This document shows positions 35,135 through 44,724 of a stretch of 64,000 bases of DNA, in pieces. The notes beneath the pieces were generated by a model that was not told the origin of the DNA, did not search any database, and saw nothing but the letters and a program-made list of their open reading frames with translations. The stretch's first letter is position 1. Every line of letters begins with the position of its first letter. This stretch comes from Bacillota bacterium (GTDB taxonomy: Bacteria > Bacillota > Clostridia > Lachnospirales > Lachnospiraceae). A program made the translations under genes and the position numbers. The stretch spans positions 186,001 through 250,000 of the forward strand of contig JAEVYY010000009.1 in NCBI GenBank assembly GCA_023392535.1. Reading direction: 5' to 3'.

Positions 35135-35163
35135 AAAACTCAGGAAAATATTTCCTGAGTTTT
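35135..35163. terminator. Bidirectional terminator between convergent genes
   Basis: A perfect 13-bp inverted repeat (aaaactcaggaaa with tttcctgagtttt) has a 3-base loop. It lies between the stops of the YprB-like gene (+) and cheR (-), and can serve both. Confidence 0.88.
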
Positions 35164-35172
35164 ATTTAATCA

Positions 35173-35949
35173 CTATGGTCTTTCATAAAAGAATGAATTT
35201 TTTCTCTTATATCCTAATTCCCTATAATTTACAATTTGTTCTGTACTCCCGATAAAAAGAATTCCACCCTGTCTCAATGATTTTAAAAACTTTACAAATA
35301 CTTCGTCTTTGGCCTCTTCCGTAAAATATATTAGAACATTACGACATACAATCAAATCACAGTTTGTTGGATATGTATCTTTTAGCAAATTATGTTCCTT
35401 AAATTCAACACATGCCTTCACATCATCAGAAATTTTAAAAGATGGTCCAATTTGCGTAAAGAACTTTTTTTTAAGATCTGCTGGGACACAAGCTAAACTT
35501 CTTTCATTATATAGACCCGTTCTTGCCTTTTCTATGGCCACCTTATCTAAATCAGTCGCATAGATACGAATCTTATTAAGGGGTAAATGCCTTGATAATG
35601 CCATTACCAAAGAATATGGCTCATCTCCTGTTGAACAAGCAGCACTCCAAATTTTAAGTTCCGTACCAAATTTACGGATCAATTCAGGGAAAACATCTTT
35701 ATCAAGTAACTCCCATTGCTCCGAATTTCTATAAAATTCAGAAACATTAATGGTTAAATAGGTTACAAATTCTTCAAATAATTTTCTATTAGCTTTAATT
35801 GATATCACAAAGTTCTCATAACCATCTATCTTATTTTTCGCAATAAGGGTATCAATTCTTCGCTTCATCTGTTTTTCTTTATAAGCGTTTAAATCAATCT
35901 TTGTTAAGTCAAGTACAGCTTTTTTGAAATGCTCGTAATCATATGCCAT
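35173..35949 (-). CDS. cheR: CheR-type protein-glutamate methyltransferase
   Basis: A 258-residue SAM-dependent enzyme that methylates chemoreceptor glutamates. The all-helical N-terminal domain spans residues 1-75 or so. The catalytic domain has SAACSTGDEPYSL as SAM-binding motif and DLIVCRNVLIYF as motif IV. No other chemotaxis gene lies beside it. It follows the S1-domain gene by 24 bases and is probably on the same transcript. Confidence 0.93.
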   Translation of the reverse strand: MAYDYEHFKKAVLDLTKIDLNAYKEKQMKRRIDTLIAKNKIDGYENFVISIKANRKLFEEFVTYLTINVSEFYRNSEQWELLDKDVFPELIRKFGTELKIWSAACSTGDEPYSLVMALSRHLPLNKIRIYATDLDKVAIEKARTGLYNERSLACVPADLKKKFFTQIGPSFKISDDVKACVEFKEHNLLKDTYPTNCDLIVCRNVLIYFTEEAKDEVFVKFLKSLRQGGILFIGSTEQIVNYRELGYKRKNSFFYERP

Positions 35950-35973
35950 ACATATTCACCTTTTACAGTTATC

Positions 35974-37098
35974 TCATTTATCTTCAGAAATGACAGCCTC
36001 GATATCCACAGATACAACATCTGCTTCTACAGCTTCTTCTGGTTCCGGAGCCAGCAATGCCTTCATACTTAAACTGATTTTTCTATCTGCCTCATTGAAA
36101 TCAACGACTTTCGCTGTAATGGTATCCCCCGTTGACAATGCATCAGAAGGCTTTTCAATATGTTCTTTTGATATCTGTGATACATGCAAAAGAGCATCCA
36201 CACCAGGTTCCAATTCAACAAATGCACCAAAATCTGTCATTCTTGCTACGGTTCCTGTGACTACATTCCCTACTGCATATTTTGTTGTTGCATCTTTCCA
36301 AGGGTTTGCATCGTCAAATTTTAAACTAAGTGCAATCTTAGTTCCTTGTATTTCTTTAATAAGAACATTGACTTTATCGCCAATTTTGAATACTTTCTTT
36401 GGATTTTCAACTCTTCCCCAAGACATTTCGGAAATATGAAGTAATCCATCTGCTCCACCCAAATCTATAAAAGCACCAAAATCAGTTACATTTTTAACAG
36501 TGCCTTCTTCCATATCGCCTTCTTTGATTCTAGCGAATAATTCTTTTTGCATAACTGCTTTCTGCGCTACAATCAACTGTTTACGATCGCCGATATATCT
36601 TCTTCTTTTTGGATTATACTCGCTGATCACAAAACTGATCTCTTGTCCCGCATATTTAGTAAGATCCTTTTCATAGGAATCAGACACTAAGCTGGCCGGG
36701 ATAAAGATTCTGATTTCTTCAATTACAACGCACAGACCACCGTCTAATACCTGTGTAACCTTAGCCGTAAGCACTTCCTGATTGTTAAATGCCTCTTCTA
36801 TTCTCTTGTTTCCTCTGTCAGCTGTAAGTCTCTTATAGGTCAATAAGACTTGTCCTTCACCGTCGTTCACTTTTAAGACTTTCACTTCCATCTTATCACC
36901 AACAGTCAAGACACTTGTTAAATCTACATTTGGTTCATTTGTGTATTCATTTTTTGTTAAAATACCATCTGACTTATATCCAATGTTTAATACCGCTTCA
37001 TCTGACTTGACATCAATAATTGTACCTTCAATAACCTCTCCTGTGTGTATTGTCTTAAATGATTCTTCTAACATTTGTTCAAAAGTTAATTCTGACAT
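35974..37098 (-). CDS. S1-domain RNA-binding protein (RpsA-like)
   Basis: About 374 residues with four S1 (OB-fold) repeats. The third and fourth are the most regular (GTVKNVTDFGAFIDLGGADG and GTVARMTDFGAFVELEPG, each followed by LLHxSxxS). It ends in an acidic tail. It resembles the short ribosomal-protein-S1 homologue of Firmicutes that is often encoded after, or fused to, ispH. The ATG at 37098 has gaggaggt upstream and overlaps the ispH 3' end by 20 bases, so translation is probably coupled. Its role in translation initiation or RNA turnover is inferred. Confidence 0.92.
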   Translation of the reverse strand: MSELTFEQMLEESFKTIHTGEVIEGTIIDVKSDEAVLNIGYKSDGILTKNEYTNEPNVDLTSVLTVGDKMEVKVLKVNDGEGQVLLTYKRLTADRGNKRIEEAFNNQEVLTAKVTQVLDGGLCVVIEEIRIFIPASLVSDSYEKDLTKYAGQEISFVISEYNPKRRRYIGDRKQLIVAQKAVMQKELFARIKEGDMEEGTVKNVTDFGAFIDLGGADGLLHISEMSWGRVENPKKVFKIGDKVNVLIKEIQGTKIALSLKFDDANPWKDATTKYAVGNVVTGTVARMTDFGAFVELEPGVDALLHVSQISKEHIEKPSDALSTGDTITAKVVDFNEADRKISLSMKALLAPEPEEAVEADVVSVDIEAVISEDK

Positions 37099-37927
37099 AA
37101 TTTTGAACCTCCTCAATTATATTATTTGGGGTAGAAGCCCCTGCCGTAATACCCACCAGTCGAACAGATTTAGGTAAATCTAAATTCAAGTCATCCAGTG
37201 TCTGTATAAAATAAGTGTTGTCACACTCCTTATTACATATCTCAAACAATTTACGTGTATTGGAACTATGAGTGTCACCTATTACTATCATTGCATCGAC
37301 CTGACCTGCAATCTTACTTGCCTCGGCTTGTCGTTCTTCAGTCGCGCTACATATCGTATTCACAACAATTATATCATAACCTTTTTTTTGGAAAATTTCA
37401 ACTAATTCTTGAAATTTCTTGTAGTTAAATGTCGTCTGTGATACAATGCATATCTTTTGATTTGTTTTGTTTTCAAATTTTTCTGCCTCTTCTTCGGATT
37501 CAATTACAATTGCTTTTGTTTTGGACCAACCTTTAATCCCCTCTACTTCTGGATGTCCATCATTTCCAATAATTACGATCTGACAATCATTTTGGCTTTC
37601 CTTTTCCACGATTCTATGAATCCTTTTTACAAAAGGGCAGGTCGCATCAATACATTCCACATTCGCATCCTGTATCATCTGATAAATATCCTTTGACACC
37701 CCATGCGAACGTATTATGACTTTTCCATCTTTTACCCTGGTCAGCCCTTCTATATCTTCGATTACCTGCACACCCTTTTTTTCAAGGTCCTTCACAACTT
37801 CTTTGTTATGGATAATCGGACCATACGTATATATTTTTTTCTTACATCCTGTCTGCTCATATACTTGTTCTACAGCCCTTTTTACTCCAAAGCAGAATCC
37901 AGCTGTCTTTGCTAAGATTACTTCCAT
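37079..37927 (-). CDS. ispH: 4-Hydroxy-3-methylbut-2-enyl diphosphate reductase
   Basis: A 282-residue iron-sulfur enzyme that makes IPP and DMAPP in the last step of the MEP pathway. The three cluster Cys lie in GFCFGVKRAV (Cys12), IDATCPFVKRIH (about 96) and NTICSATEERQ (about 193). GITAGASTP near the end is conserved. The gene order HI0933-cmk-ispH-S1 is common in Clostridia. Confidence 0.97.
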   Translation of the reverse strand: MEVILAKTAGFCFGVKRAVEQVYEQTGCKKKIYTYGPIIHNKEVVKDLEKKGVQVIEDIEGLTRVKDGKVIIRSHGVSKDIYQMIQDANVECIDATCPFVKRIHRIVEKESQNDCQIVIIGNDGHPEVEGIKGWSKTKAIVIESEEEAEKFENKTNQKICIVSQTTFNYKKFQELVEIFQKKGYDIIVVNTICSATEERQAEASKIAGQVDAMIVIGDTHSSNTRKLFEICNKECDNTYFIQTLDDLNLDLPKSVRLVGITAGASTPNNIIEEVQNYVRINF

Positions 37928-37957
37928 TCGTTACCTCTTAATCACTTGTAGTTAAAT

Positions 37958-38614
37958 TTATGGAATCAATTGGATAATGGTTTCTATTGCTTCATTTAAT
38001 GTCATATTAGAAGAATCAACAAGAATAGCATCCTCTGCTTGTCTTAACGGAGATATTTCTCTAGTCATATCTCGATGATCCCTATCTGTAATGTCTTTTT
38101 CAATGGCATCTAAATCTACTGTTTCGCCTCTTGACGTTAGTTGATCAAACCTTCTTTTTGCCCGAACACGGCTACTTGCTGTCAGATAAATTTTAACATC
38201 TGCATTTGGTAAAACACAAGTCCCAATATCTCTGCCGTCCATGATTACATTTGCAGATTTGGCAAGCTCTCTTTGCAAATCCACCAATTTCACTCTGACA
38301 TCTTTATTAACAGAACTGGCTGAAGCCATATTTCCAACTTCTTCCGTCCGGATCAACCCATTTACATTTTCATTGTTTAATAATACAATCTGTTCTCCAT
38401 TATGATAACGAATAGTTATATTAGCTTCTTTACATTTGGTACTTATTCTATCCGTTTCTTCTGCCTTAATACCATTTCTAATCAAAAAAAGTGCCATAGC
38501 ACGATACATGGCACCTGTATCGACATAAATATACTTCTTTCTCCTCGCAATCCTTTTTGCAATTGTGCTTTTACCCGCACCTGCTGGACCATCTATCGCA
38601 ACACTTACGCTCAT
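37958..38614 (-). CDS. cmk: Cytidylate kinase
   Basis: A 218-residue CMP/dCMP kinase. The P-loop DGPAGAGKST (residues 8-17), the YVDTGAMYRA region, DGRDIGTCVLP and SRVRAKRRFDQL are all present. It lies 30 bases before ispH and is part of the same transcript. Confidence 0.97.
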   Translation of the reverse strand: MSVSVAIDGPAGAGKSTIAKRIARRKKYIYVDTGAMYRAMALFLIRNGIKAEETDRISTKCKEANITIRYHNGEQIVLLNNENVNGLIRTEEVGNMASASSVNKDVRVKLVDLQRELAKSANVIMDGRDIGTCVLPNADVKIYLTASSRVRAKRRFDQLTSRGETVDLDAIEKDITDRDHRDMTREISPLRQAEDAILVDSSNMTLNEAIETIIQLIP

Positions 38615-38692
38615 TATTTTTTATCCTCTCCATTTTAGAAGTATATAAAACCTTCCATCCATACGATTTTATTTCGAATGAAAATCAGCTTC

Positions 38693-39931
38693 CTAAGACT
38701 CAATTGCACTCCCAGCCAAAAAGCCCGTTGACCAGGCGATCTGTAAATTAAATCCACCTGTTAGTGCATCCACATCAATTACTTCACCCGCAAAAAAAAG
38801 ATTCTTTACATTTTTTGACTCCATTGTAGATGGATTAATCTCTTTTACTGATACGCCTCCCTGCGTTATGATTGCTTCATTAAAATCACGAGTACCAAGA
38901 ATTGACATGTTCCAGTTCTTAATAAAATGAACAAATTTCTTTCTTTCTTCCCGTCCAATCTCATTGACTGGTCTTTCCGGATCAATCCCAGACAGTTCAA
39001 TCATAACAGGAATCAATCTTGTTGGGAACAATCCAGTTATCGCATTTTTAAACTGTTTTTTCTTATTATCTTCAAAATCACGCAATACTCTCTTATCTAA
39101 CTGTTCTTCCGTCAATGCTGGTTTTAAATCTAATACTAATATGGAATTCTTATGTTTATCGATATTATTCTTTGCATAGAAACTACTTGCACTCAGGATC
39201 AGTGGTCCACTTACTCCAAAATGAGTAAACAACATCTCTCCAAAACCTGTATACACCATCTTTTCTTTCATCATTACAGTTGCCTGTATATTCTTAAGTG
39301 CTAATCCCTGCAGCTCTTTACAAAAAGACTCTTTTATTACAAACGGCACTAATGCCGGCGCTAATTTAGTGATGGTATGTCCTGCCCTTTCCGCAAATAA
39401 ATGACCATCTCCAGTAGAACCTGTTAATGGATAAGACTTACCTCCTGTTGCTACAATGACAGCATCACCTTTTATATTTGTTCCATCTTTTAATGTAACT
39501 CCTTCTATCACGGATTTTCGCATTATAAGATCTTTTACTGTGGTATTCAAATGAATCGTTACGCCACCACGCCGTAGCTGCTCCTGGAACGTCTGTATAA
39601 TATCTGAGGAGTGATCGGATATTGGAAATACTCTTTCGCCACGTTCCACCTTTAATTTACAGCCTCCCTCTTCAAAAAAGTGCATAACAGAAGAACTATC
39701 AAATCCATAAAAAGCACTGTACAGAAATTTGGGATTATGAATCACATTTTGAAATAATTCTTCCACATCACAGGCATTCGTTACATTGCATCTTCCTTTC
39801 CCAGTAATAAATATTTTTTTTCCTAATTTTTCATTTTTTTCATATAAATCGACTGTATGACCACATTTAGAAGCTTGAACTGCAGCCATCATGCCCGCAG
39901 CACCACCACCCACTATAATTACTTTGCTCAT
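38693..39931 (-). CDS. HI0933/YhiN-family FAD-dependent oxidoreductase
   Basis: A 412-residue flavoprotein. The N-terminal dinucleotide site is VGGGAAGMMAA. GKGRCNVTNACD, VIVATGGKSYPLTGSTGDG and the C-terminal FFAGEVIDVDALTGGFNLQ are the marks of this family. The function is not established. It precedes cmk and ispH and follows the RpiR gene by 12 bases. Confidence 0.93.
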   Translation of the reverse strand: MSKVIIVGGGAAGMMAAVQASKCGHTVDLYEKNEKLGKKIFITGKGRCNVTNACDVEELFQNVIHNPKFLYSAFYGFDSSSVMHFFEEGGCKLKVERGERVFPISDHSSDIIQTFQEQLRRGGVTIHLNTTVKDLIMRKSVIEGVTLKDGTNIKGDAVIVATGGKSYPLTGSTGDGHLFAERAGHTITKLAPALVPFVIKESFCKELQGLALKNIQATVMMKEKMVYTGFGEMLFTHFGVSGPLILSASSFYAKNNIDKHKNSILVLDLKPALTEEQLDKRVLRDFEDNKKKQFKNAITGLFPTRLIPVMIELSGIDPERPVNEIGREERKKFVHFIKNWNMSILGTRDFNEAIITQGGVSVKEINPSTMESKNVKNLFFAGEVIDVDALTGGFNLQIAWSTGFLAGSAIES

Positions 39932-39943
39932 AAAACTCCTATC

Positions 39944-40852
39944 TTAGTTTTTCTTCAATGGATAATTCAGCATAGGCTCTTCATCAATAAAATTAATTTC
40001 GTCATTCAAATATACTTGATAATTATTCCATACTTCCTCTAATGTTTCCAAATTATTTTTTACTTCCTCTGGTCTCTTCAAGCATAGTGCCACAACTAAT
40101 GCATTGATTACACTAAGTGGAGCCACCAAGGAGTCTACAATAGATACCATGTCACTTCTGGCAAGTAGATTACAGGAAGAATATAAATTCATTGGAGAAT
40201 GAACAGAATCTGTAATCGTAATCACTTTCGCATTTCTATCATTGGCAAACTCCATTACTTTTAATGTTCGCATGGAATATCTTGGAAAACTGATTCCTAT
40301 GACTGCATCTTTTTCATCAATACGTATCATCTGTTCAAACATTTCACTTACACTGGTAGTTCTTAAAGACTGCACATTACCACGAATCATATTTAAATAG
40401 AAACTCAAAAAATCAGCTAAGGGTTCACAACTTCTTATCCCTACTATGTATATATTCTTTGCTTTTAATATGATATCAACTGCTGTTTCAAATGCCACCG
40501 GATCCAAATTCTGCATCGTATCATTTATCTTCTCCATGTCAGCAGTCAACACATCTGTTAATATTTCGGATTGCGTACTGTTTCCGTACTTGGCACCTAT
40601 TTTCTGTACCGTATTTAATTTATTCTGTACCCACTCTTCTAATGCTTTTTGAAATTCAGGATATCCTTCATAACCAATACCCGATGCAAATCTTACAACC
40701 GTTGATTCGCTTACGCCAACAGTTTCTCCCAATTTTGCTGCTGTCATAAATACGGCCTGTTCATAATGATCCGAAATAAAAGCTGCAATTGCTTTATGAC
40801 TTTTACTCATATGGGAAAAACCATCATTCATTTTTGTTATAATATCATTCAT
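39944..40852 (-). CDS. MurR/RpiR-family transcriptional regulator
   Basis: 302 residues. The N-terminal helix-turn-helix domain has AAKLGETVGVSESTVVRFASGIGYEG region. The C-terminal SIS domain begins about 120, with YIVGIRSCEP and GISFPRYSMRT in place of the usual sugar-phosphate loop. Members sense phosphosugars. No sugar gene is adjacent, so the target is not clear. It lies 37 bases after the TetR gene. Confidence 0.9.
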   Translation of the reverse strand: MNDIITKMNDGFSHMSKSHKAIAAFISDHYEQAVFMTAAKLGETVGVSESTVVRFASGIGYEGYPEFQKALEEWVQNKLNTVQKIGAKYGNSTQSEILTDVLTADMEKINDTMQNLDPVAFETAVDIILKAKNIYIVGIRSCEPLADFLSFYLNMIRGNVQSLRTTSVSEMFEQMIRIDEKDAVIGISFPRYSMRTLKVMEFANDRNAKVITITDSVHSPMNLYSSCNLLARSDMVSIVDSLVAPLSVINALVVALCLKRPEEVKNNLETLEEVWNNYQVYLNDEINFIDEEPMLNYPLKKN

Positions 40853-40889
40853 TCTATCACTGCTCCTATACTGCCTCTAATGATTCTTA

Positions 40890-41444
40890 TCATGATCTTC
40901 TTTCATAAGCAGAATAGGAATCTTTTAATAGCGAAATGGTCTCTTTATCCGACAAATCATAATCACCCGTTATCACCATACAAGCAGCTCCATGAATAAA
41001 GATCCACATTTTCATAAATAATTCGCTTGCATTTGTTGCGCCATTATTTTTAGCTCTGTTTATTTGTGTCATTACTGCACCCTTATTCCCATTCAACAAC
41101 TCATATAAACTTTTTCCATTCCTGTGTTCCGATAAAAATAACGCTCGAAACAGATGCTTTTCTCTTTCTGCAAATTTAATATAAGCAAGTCCCAGATTCA
41201 CAAAAGGTGTCTCTTCTTTCTCTGGAAAAGAGGCATAGAACGTTTCGAAAAATGAACTGATTTTATGATATAAATCCTCTTGTAATTCTTCCATACTCTT
41301 ATAAATACGGAATATCGGCTGTGTAGAGCAATTTGCCTTTGCAGCAAGCTTTCTGGCTGTTACATGCTCTATTCCCTCTTCACAAGTCATAAGAAACGCT
41401 GTATCTAGTATCATTTCTTTGGTTATGGTTTCTTTTCTCGCCAT
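40890..41444 (-). CDS. TetR-family transcriptional regulator
   Basis: 184 residues. The N-terminal TetR helix-turn-helix spans about 8-50 (ILDTAFLMTCEEGIEHVTAR, then CSTQPIFRIYKS). The C-terminal ligand domain includes KMWIFIHGAACM, the TetR_C_33-type WxxxHG motif. A strong promoter overlapped by a 7-bp inverted repeat lies upstream, so it probably represses itself. Its other targets are not evident; the divergent side holds only the end of the carboxyltransferase operon. Confidence 0.9.
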   Translation of the reverse strand: MARKETITKEMILDTAFLMTCEEGIEHVTARKLAAKANCSTQPIFRIYKSMEELQEDLYHKISSFFETFYASFPEKEETPFVNLGLAYIKFAEREKHLFRALFLSEHRNGKSLYELLNGNKGAVMTQINRAKNNGATNASELFMKMWIFIHGAACMVITGDYDLSDKETISLLKDSYSAYERRS

Positions 41445-41489
41445 TCAGACCCTCCTGCGTTTTTCTCTATACACTATAAACAACAGTCT

Positions 41490-41505
41490 AATAACACATG
41501 TTATT
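41490..41505. promoter_or_regulatory. Inverted repeat, candidate TetR operator
   Basis: AATAACA and TGTTATT form perfect 7-bp arms around a 2-base centre. The site overlaps the 3' part of the -10 box of the TetR promoter (41503-41508), the classic position for autorepression. Binding is inferred. Confidence 0.6.
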
Positions 41506-41531
41506 CTAATACGTTTTTGCCACTCTGTCAA
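41503..41531 (-). promoter_or_regulatory. Promoter of the TetR gene
   Basis: TTGACA (perfect) and TAGAAT (5 of 6) are separated by exactly 17 bases, about 60 bases upstream of the start. Confidence 0.75.
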
Positions 41532-41565
41532 GTGTTTTAAATCTTAAGAACGGTAATTGAAGAAA

Positions 41566-41599
41566 GCACAAGAGGGGATTTATAAATCCTCTCTTGTGC
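41566..41599. terminator. Terminator after the carboxyltransferase/Na+-pump operon
   Basis: A 17-bp hairpin (gcacaagag... with ...ctcttgtgc, one G-T pair) has almost no loop and is followed by a weak T run on the minus strand. It lies 36 bases after the pycB/oadA stop. Confidence 0.7.
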
Positions 41600-41634
41600 C
41601 ATAAACCTTAAAGCTATTGTAAACAGATTTTACA

Positions 41635-43047
41635 TTAAACTGGATAGGCTCCGTTTTTTGTATCTGCCTGAGTCATATCAACTTTTTCTTGCTGCGCCTG
41701 ACGATATTTGAAAAAATCTGTTGCAACTTGCGGGAACAATGCGTAAGATAAAATATCTTCATCCTGTTGTTTCCATTCTTTCATTTCTGATTCGATCTTA
41801 GCCAATTCGTTTGGAATGTTATCTGCAGGACGGCATGTAATCACTTCTGCATCGCCAATTACCTTTTTCTGAACTTCCGGATTGAATGGTTTTACCGTTA
41901 CACCATACTTTCCACTTAATAAGTCTTTTGTCTCACCTGTTGCCATTTTGTATCTTTCACCCATTAATACATTGAATACAGCCTGTGTACCAACAATTTG
42001 TGAAGATGGTGTAACAAGTGGTGGCTCACCAAAATCTTTACGTACGCGTGGTATCTCATTTAATACTTCATCATATTTATCTTCTGCATGCTGTTCTTTC
42101 AACTGGCTTACCATGTTTGACAACATACCTCCTGGAACCTGATACAATAATGTCTTAATATCCACACCAAGTACCTTAGGGGAAAGTAATCCGCTCTTAA
42201 GGCATTCTTCTCTGTATGGCCTGAAATGCTCTGCAATCTCTGCCAGTAATTTCTGGTCAAATCCTGTGTCATAAGAAGTTCCCTTAAATGTTTCGACCAT
42301 AACCTCTGTTGCTGGCTGTGATGTTCCCATGGAGAATGGAGACATCGCTGTATCAATCACATCAACTCCTGCCTCTACCGCCTTCATATATGTCATACTA
42401 GCTACACCTGATGTATAGTGAGTATGTAACTGAATCGGAATCTTTGTAGCAGATTTCATAGCTGTAATCAATTCCGTTGCATTATACGGAAGAAGTAGTC
42501 CAGCCATGTCTTTAATACAGATGGAACTAGCGCCCATTTCTTCAATACGTTTTGCCATATCCATCCAGTATTCCATGGTATAGGCATCACCCAACGTATA
42601 CGAAAGTGCAACTTGCGCATGTCCATTTTCTTTGTTGCAAGCTTTAACGGCACATTCCACATTACGAAGGTCATTCAGGCAGTCAAAGATTCTGATAATA
42701 TCAATACCGTTTGCAAATGATTTCTGAACAAAATATTCCACCACGTCATCTGCATAATGACGATATCCTAAAATATTCTGACCTCTTAATAACATTTGCA
42801 ATTTTGTATTCTTAAATCCTGCTCTTAATTTTCTAAGTCTATCCCATGGATCTTCTTTCAGGAAACGAAGAGAAGCATCAAAGGTCGCGCCACCCCAGCA
42901 TTCCACTGAGTGATATCCAACTTTATCCATCTTGTCAATAATTGGAAGCATCAATTCCGTAGGCATTCTCGTAGCAATCAATGATTGATGTGCATCACGT
43001 AAGATTGTCTCTGTAATTCCAATTGGTTTTTTTATTTGTTCTGACAT
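41635..43047 (-). CDS. oadA: Oxaloacetate decarboxylase alpha / pyruvate carboxylase subunit B (5S-like carboxyltransferase)
   Basis: A 470-residue biotin-dependent carboxyltransferase that moves CO2 between oxaloacetate/pyruvate and carboxybiotin. RDAHQSLIATRM near the N-terminus carries a metal ligand. ECWGGATFDASLRFL, RGQNILGYRHYAD, SICIKDMAGLL (the carbamylated-Lys region) and LHTHYTSG (metal His pair) follow. It lacks the C-terminal biotin domain of classical OadA; that domain is encoded separately at 44288, as in the transcarboxylase 5S subunit. It is the last gene of the five-gene cluster. Confidence 0.93.
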   Translation of the reverse strand: MSEQIKKPIGITETILRDAHQSLIATRMPTELMLPIIDKMDKVGYHSVECWGGATFDASLRFLKEDPWDRLRKLRAGFKNTKLQMLLRGQNILGYRHYADDVVEYFVQKSFANGIDIIRIFDCLNDLRNVECAVKACNKENGHAQVALSYTLGDAYTMEYWMDMAKRIEEMGASSICIKDMAGLLLPYNATELITAMKSATKIPIQLHTHYTSGVASMTYMKAVEAGVDVIDTAMSPFSMGTSQPATEVMVETFKGTSYDTGFDQKLLAEIAEHFRPYREECLKSGLLSPKVLGVDIKTLLYQVPGGMLSNMVSQLKEQHAEDKYDEVLNEIPRVRKDFGEPPLVTPSSQIVGTQAVFNVLMGERYKMATGETKDLLSGKYGVTVKPFNPEVQKKVIGDAEVITCRPADNIPNELAKIESEMKEWKQQDEDILSYALFPQVATDFFKYRQAQQEKVDMTQADTKNGAYPV

Positions 43048-43069
43048 TTACAATTTCCTCCTATTTAAT

Positions 43070-44221
43070 TTACATTATGCCAAAGATAGCCATAAATGTT
43101 CCGGCTGCTACAGCAGTACCAATTACACCAGCAACGTTAGGTCCCATTGCATGCATGAGCAAAAAGTTGGTAGGGTCTGATTCCGCACCGACCTTTTGTG
43201 AAACTCTGGCAGCCATAGGAACCGCAGACACACCTGCCGAACCAATCAATGGATTAACGCCACCATGTGTAACTTTACACATCAACTTACCAAACAACAC
43301 TCCGGCTGCAGTACCAAAAGCAAATGCAATCAAACCAAGAACTACGATTTTTATCGTGACCATATTTAAAAATGCTTCTGCACTGGTCGTTGCTCCAACA
43401 GAGGTACCCAGTAAGATAACAACAATATACATAAGTGCATTGGATGCCGTATCCGTAAGCTGTCTTACTACTCCTGATTCCCTGAATAAGTTACCAAGCA
43501 TCAGCATACCTACTAACGGAGCTGTTGTAGGCAGTATCAGACACACAACAATGGTAACAATGATCGGGAATAAAATTTTCTCAAGCTTAGAAACCGGACG
43601 TAACTGAGCCATTTTAACTTTTCGTTCTTTTTCTGTTGTAAATAATTTCATAATAGGCGGTTGAATAATTGGAACTAATGACATATAGGAATACGCCGCT
43701 ACTGCGATCGGTCCAAGAATCGCTGTCTGTCCCAACTTACCAGCCAGGAAAATAGAAGTAGGACCATCGGCACCACCAATAATTGAAACTGCCGCTGCTG
43801 CTTTGTCATTGAATCCAAGAGCGATCGCTCCAAAGTAAGCTGCAAAAATACCAAATTGTGCGGCTGCACCCAATAAGAAACTCTTTGGATTGGCAATCAA
43901 TGGACCGAAATCTGTCATAGCTCCAACACCCAAGAAAATAAGTGATGGTAAAATAGCCCATTCATCCAATACATAGAAATAATATAGTAAACCACCAACA
44001 CCGTTTGCGGATTTATCAGCATGAAGCATAATATCCGGATAGATGTTTACAAGCAGCATACCAAATGCGATTGGAACTAACAGTAATGGTTCATAGTCTT
44101 TGGCAATCGCTAAATAAAGAAATACGCAAGCTACTGCTATCATAACATAATTTCCCCAAGTCAGATTGAAGAATGCGGTCTGATGCAATAGATTACCTAA
44201 TGTATTTGCTACATAAGACAT
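43070..44221 (-). CDS. oadB: Na+-translocating decarboxylase beta subunit
   Basis: A 383-residue polytopic membrane protein that decarboxylates carboxybiotin and exports Na+. SIIGGADGPTSIFLAGKL and GSAGVSAVPMAARVSQKVGAE, with NFLLMHAMGPNVAGVIG, are the family signatures. About ten helices are visible. The same beta subunit type serves oxaloacetate, methylmalonyl-CoA and glutaconyl-CoA decarboxylases. It follows the biotin carrier gene by 66 bases. Confidence 0.95.
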   Translation of the reverse strand: MSYVANTLGNLLHQTAFFNLTWGNYVMIAVACVFLYLAIAKDYEPLLLVPIAFGMLLVNIYPDIMLHADKSANGVGGLLYYFYVLDEWAILPSLIFLGVGAMTDFGPLIANPKSFLLGAAAQFGIFAAYFGAIALGFNDKAAAAVSIIGGADGPTSIFLAGKLGQTAILGPIAVAAYSYMSLVPIIQPPIMKLFTTEKERKVKMAQLRPVSKLEKILFPIIVTIVVCLILPTTAPLVGMLMLGNLFRESGVVRQLTDTASNALMYIVVILLGTSVGATTSAEAFLNMVTIKIVVLGLIAFAFGTAAGVLFGKLMCKVTHGGVNPLIGSAGVSAVPMAARVSQKVGAESDPTNFLLMHAMGPNVAGVIGTAVAAGTFMAIFGIM

Positions 44222-44287
44222 TTTGTTGACCTCCCATGATTATTGTTTTGGGATTTGTTCTCCCTGAGTACAATATCTTAATCTACC

Positions 44288-44665
44288 CTAGTTTAAAGTT
44301 GCAAGTAATGCGCCTGCTTCAACAGCGTCGCCTACAGCTGCATTAATACTTGCTACGGTACCATCTTGAGGTGCAACAATCGGGATTTCCATTTTCATTG
44401 CTTCGATAACAACGACCGGATCTCCAGCCTTAACAGCCTGTCCAACATTAGCTTCAATTTTAAATACTTTTCCTGCTGCGCCTGCTTCGATTTTAATGCT
44501 TCCTGCTGCACCAGATGCTTTTGCTGCCGGAGCTACTGCTGGAGCTGCTGCTTTCGGCGCCGCTTTCGGTGCTGCTTTCGGTGCTGACACTGCACCTGTT
44601 GATGCGCCTTCTTCTACTACTACATCATATACGTTGCCATTAACGGTAATTGTATAATTTTTCAT
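44288..44665 (-). CDS. Biotin carboxyl carrier protein of decarboxylase
   Basis: 125 residues. A short N-terminal region resembles the OadA/transcarboxylase 1.3S start (YTITVNGNVYDVVVEE). An Ala/Pro/Lys-rich flexible linker spans about 27-52. The biotinyl domain carries the biotin-Lys in EAMKMEI (Lys near 91). The linker lets the biotin arm travel among the two carboxyltransferases and OadB. The shortness and linker match the gamma or delta carriers of methylmalonyl-CoA decarboxylase. Confidence 0.94.
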   Translation of the reverse strand: MKNYTITVNGNVYDVVVEEGASTGAVSAPKAAPKAAPKAAAPAVAPAAKASGAAGSIKIEAGAAGKVFKIEANVGQAVKAGDPVVVIEAMKMEIPIVAPQDGTVASINAAVGDAVEAGALLATLN

Positions 44666-44724
44666 TTCAAATCCTCCTAGAATTATTTATTAAATATACC
44701 ATTTAAGTGTTTCCTATACATGCT

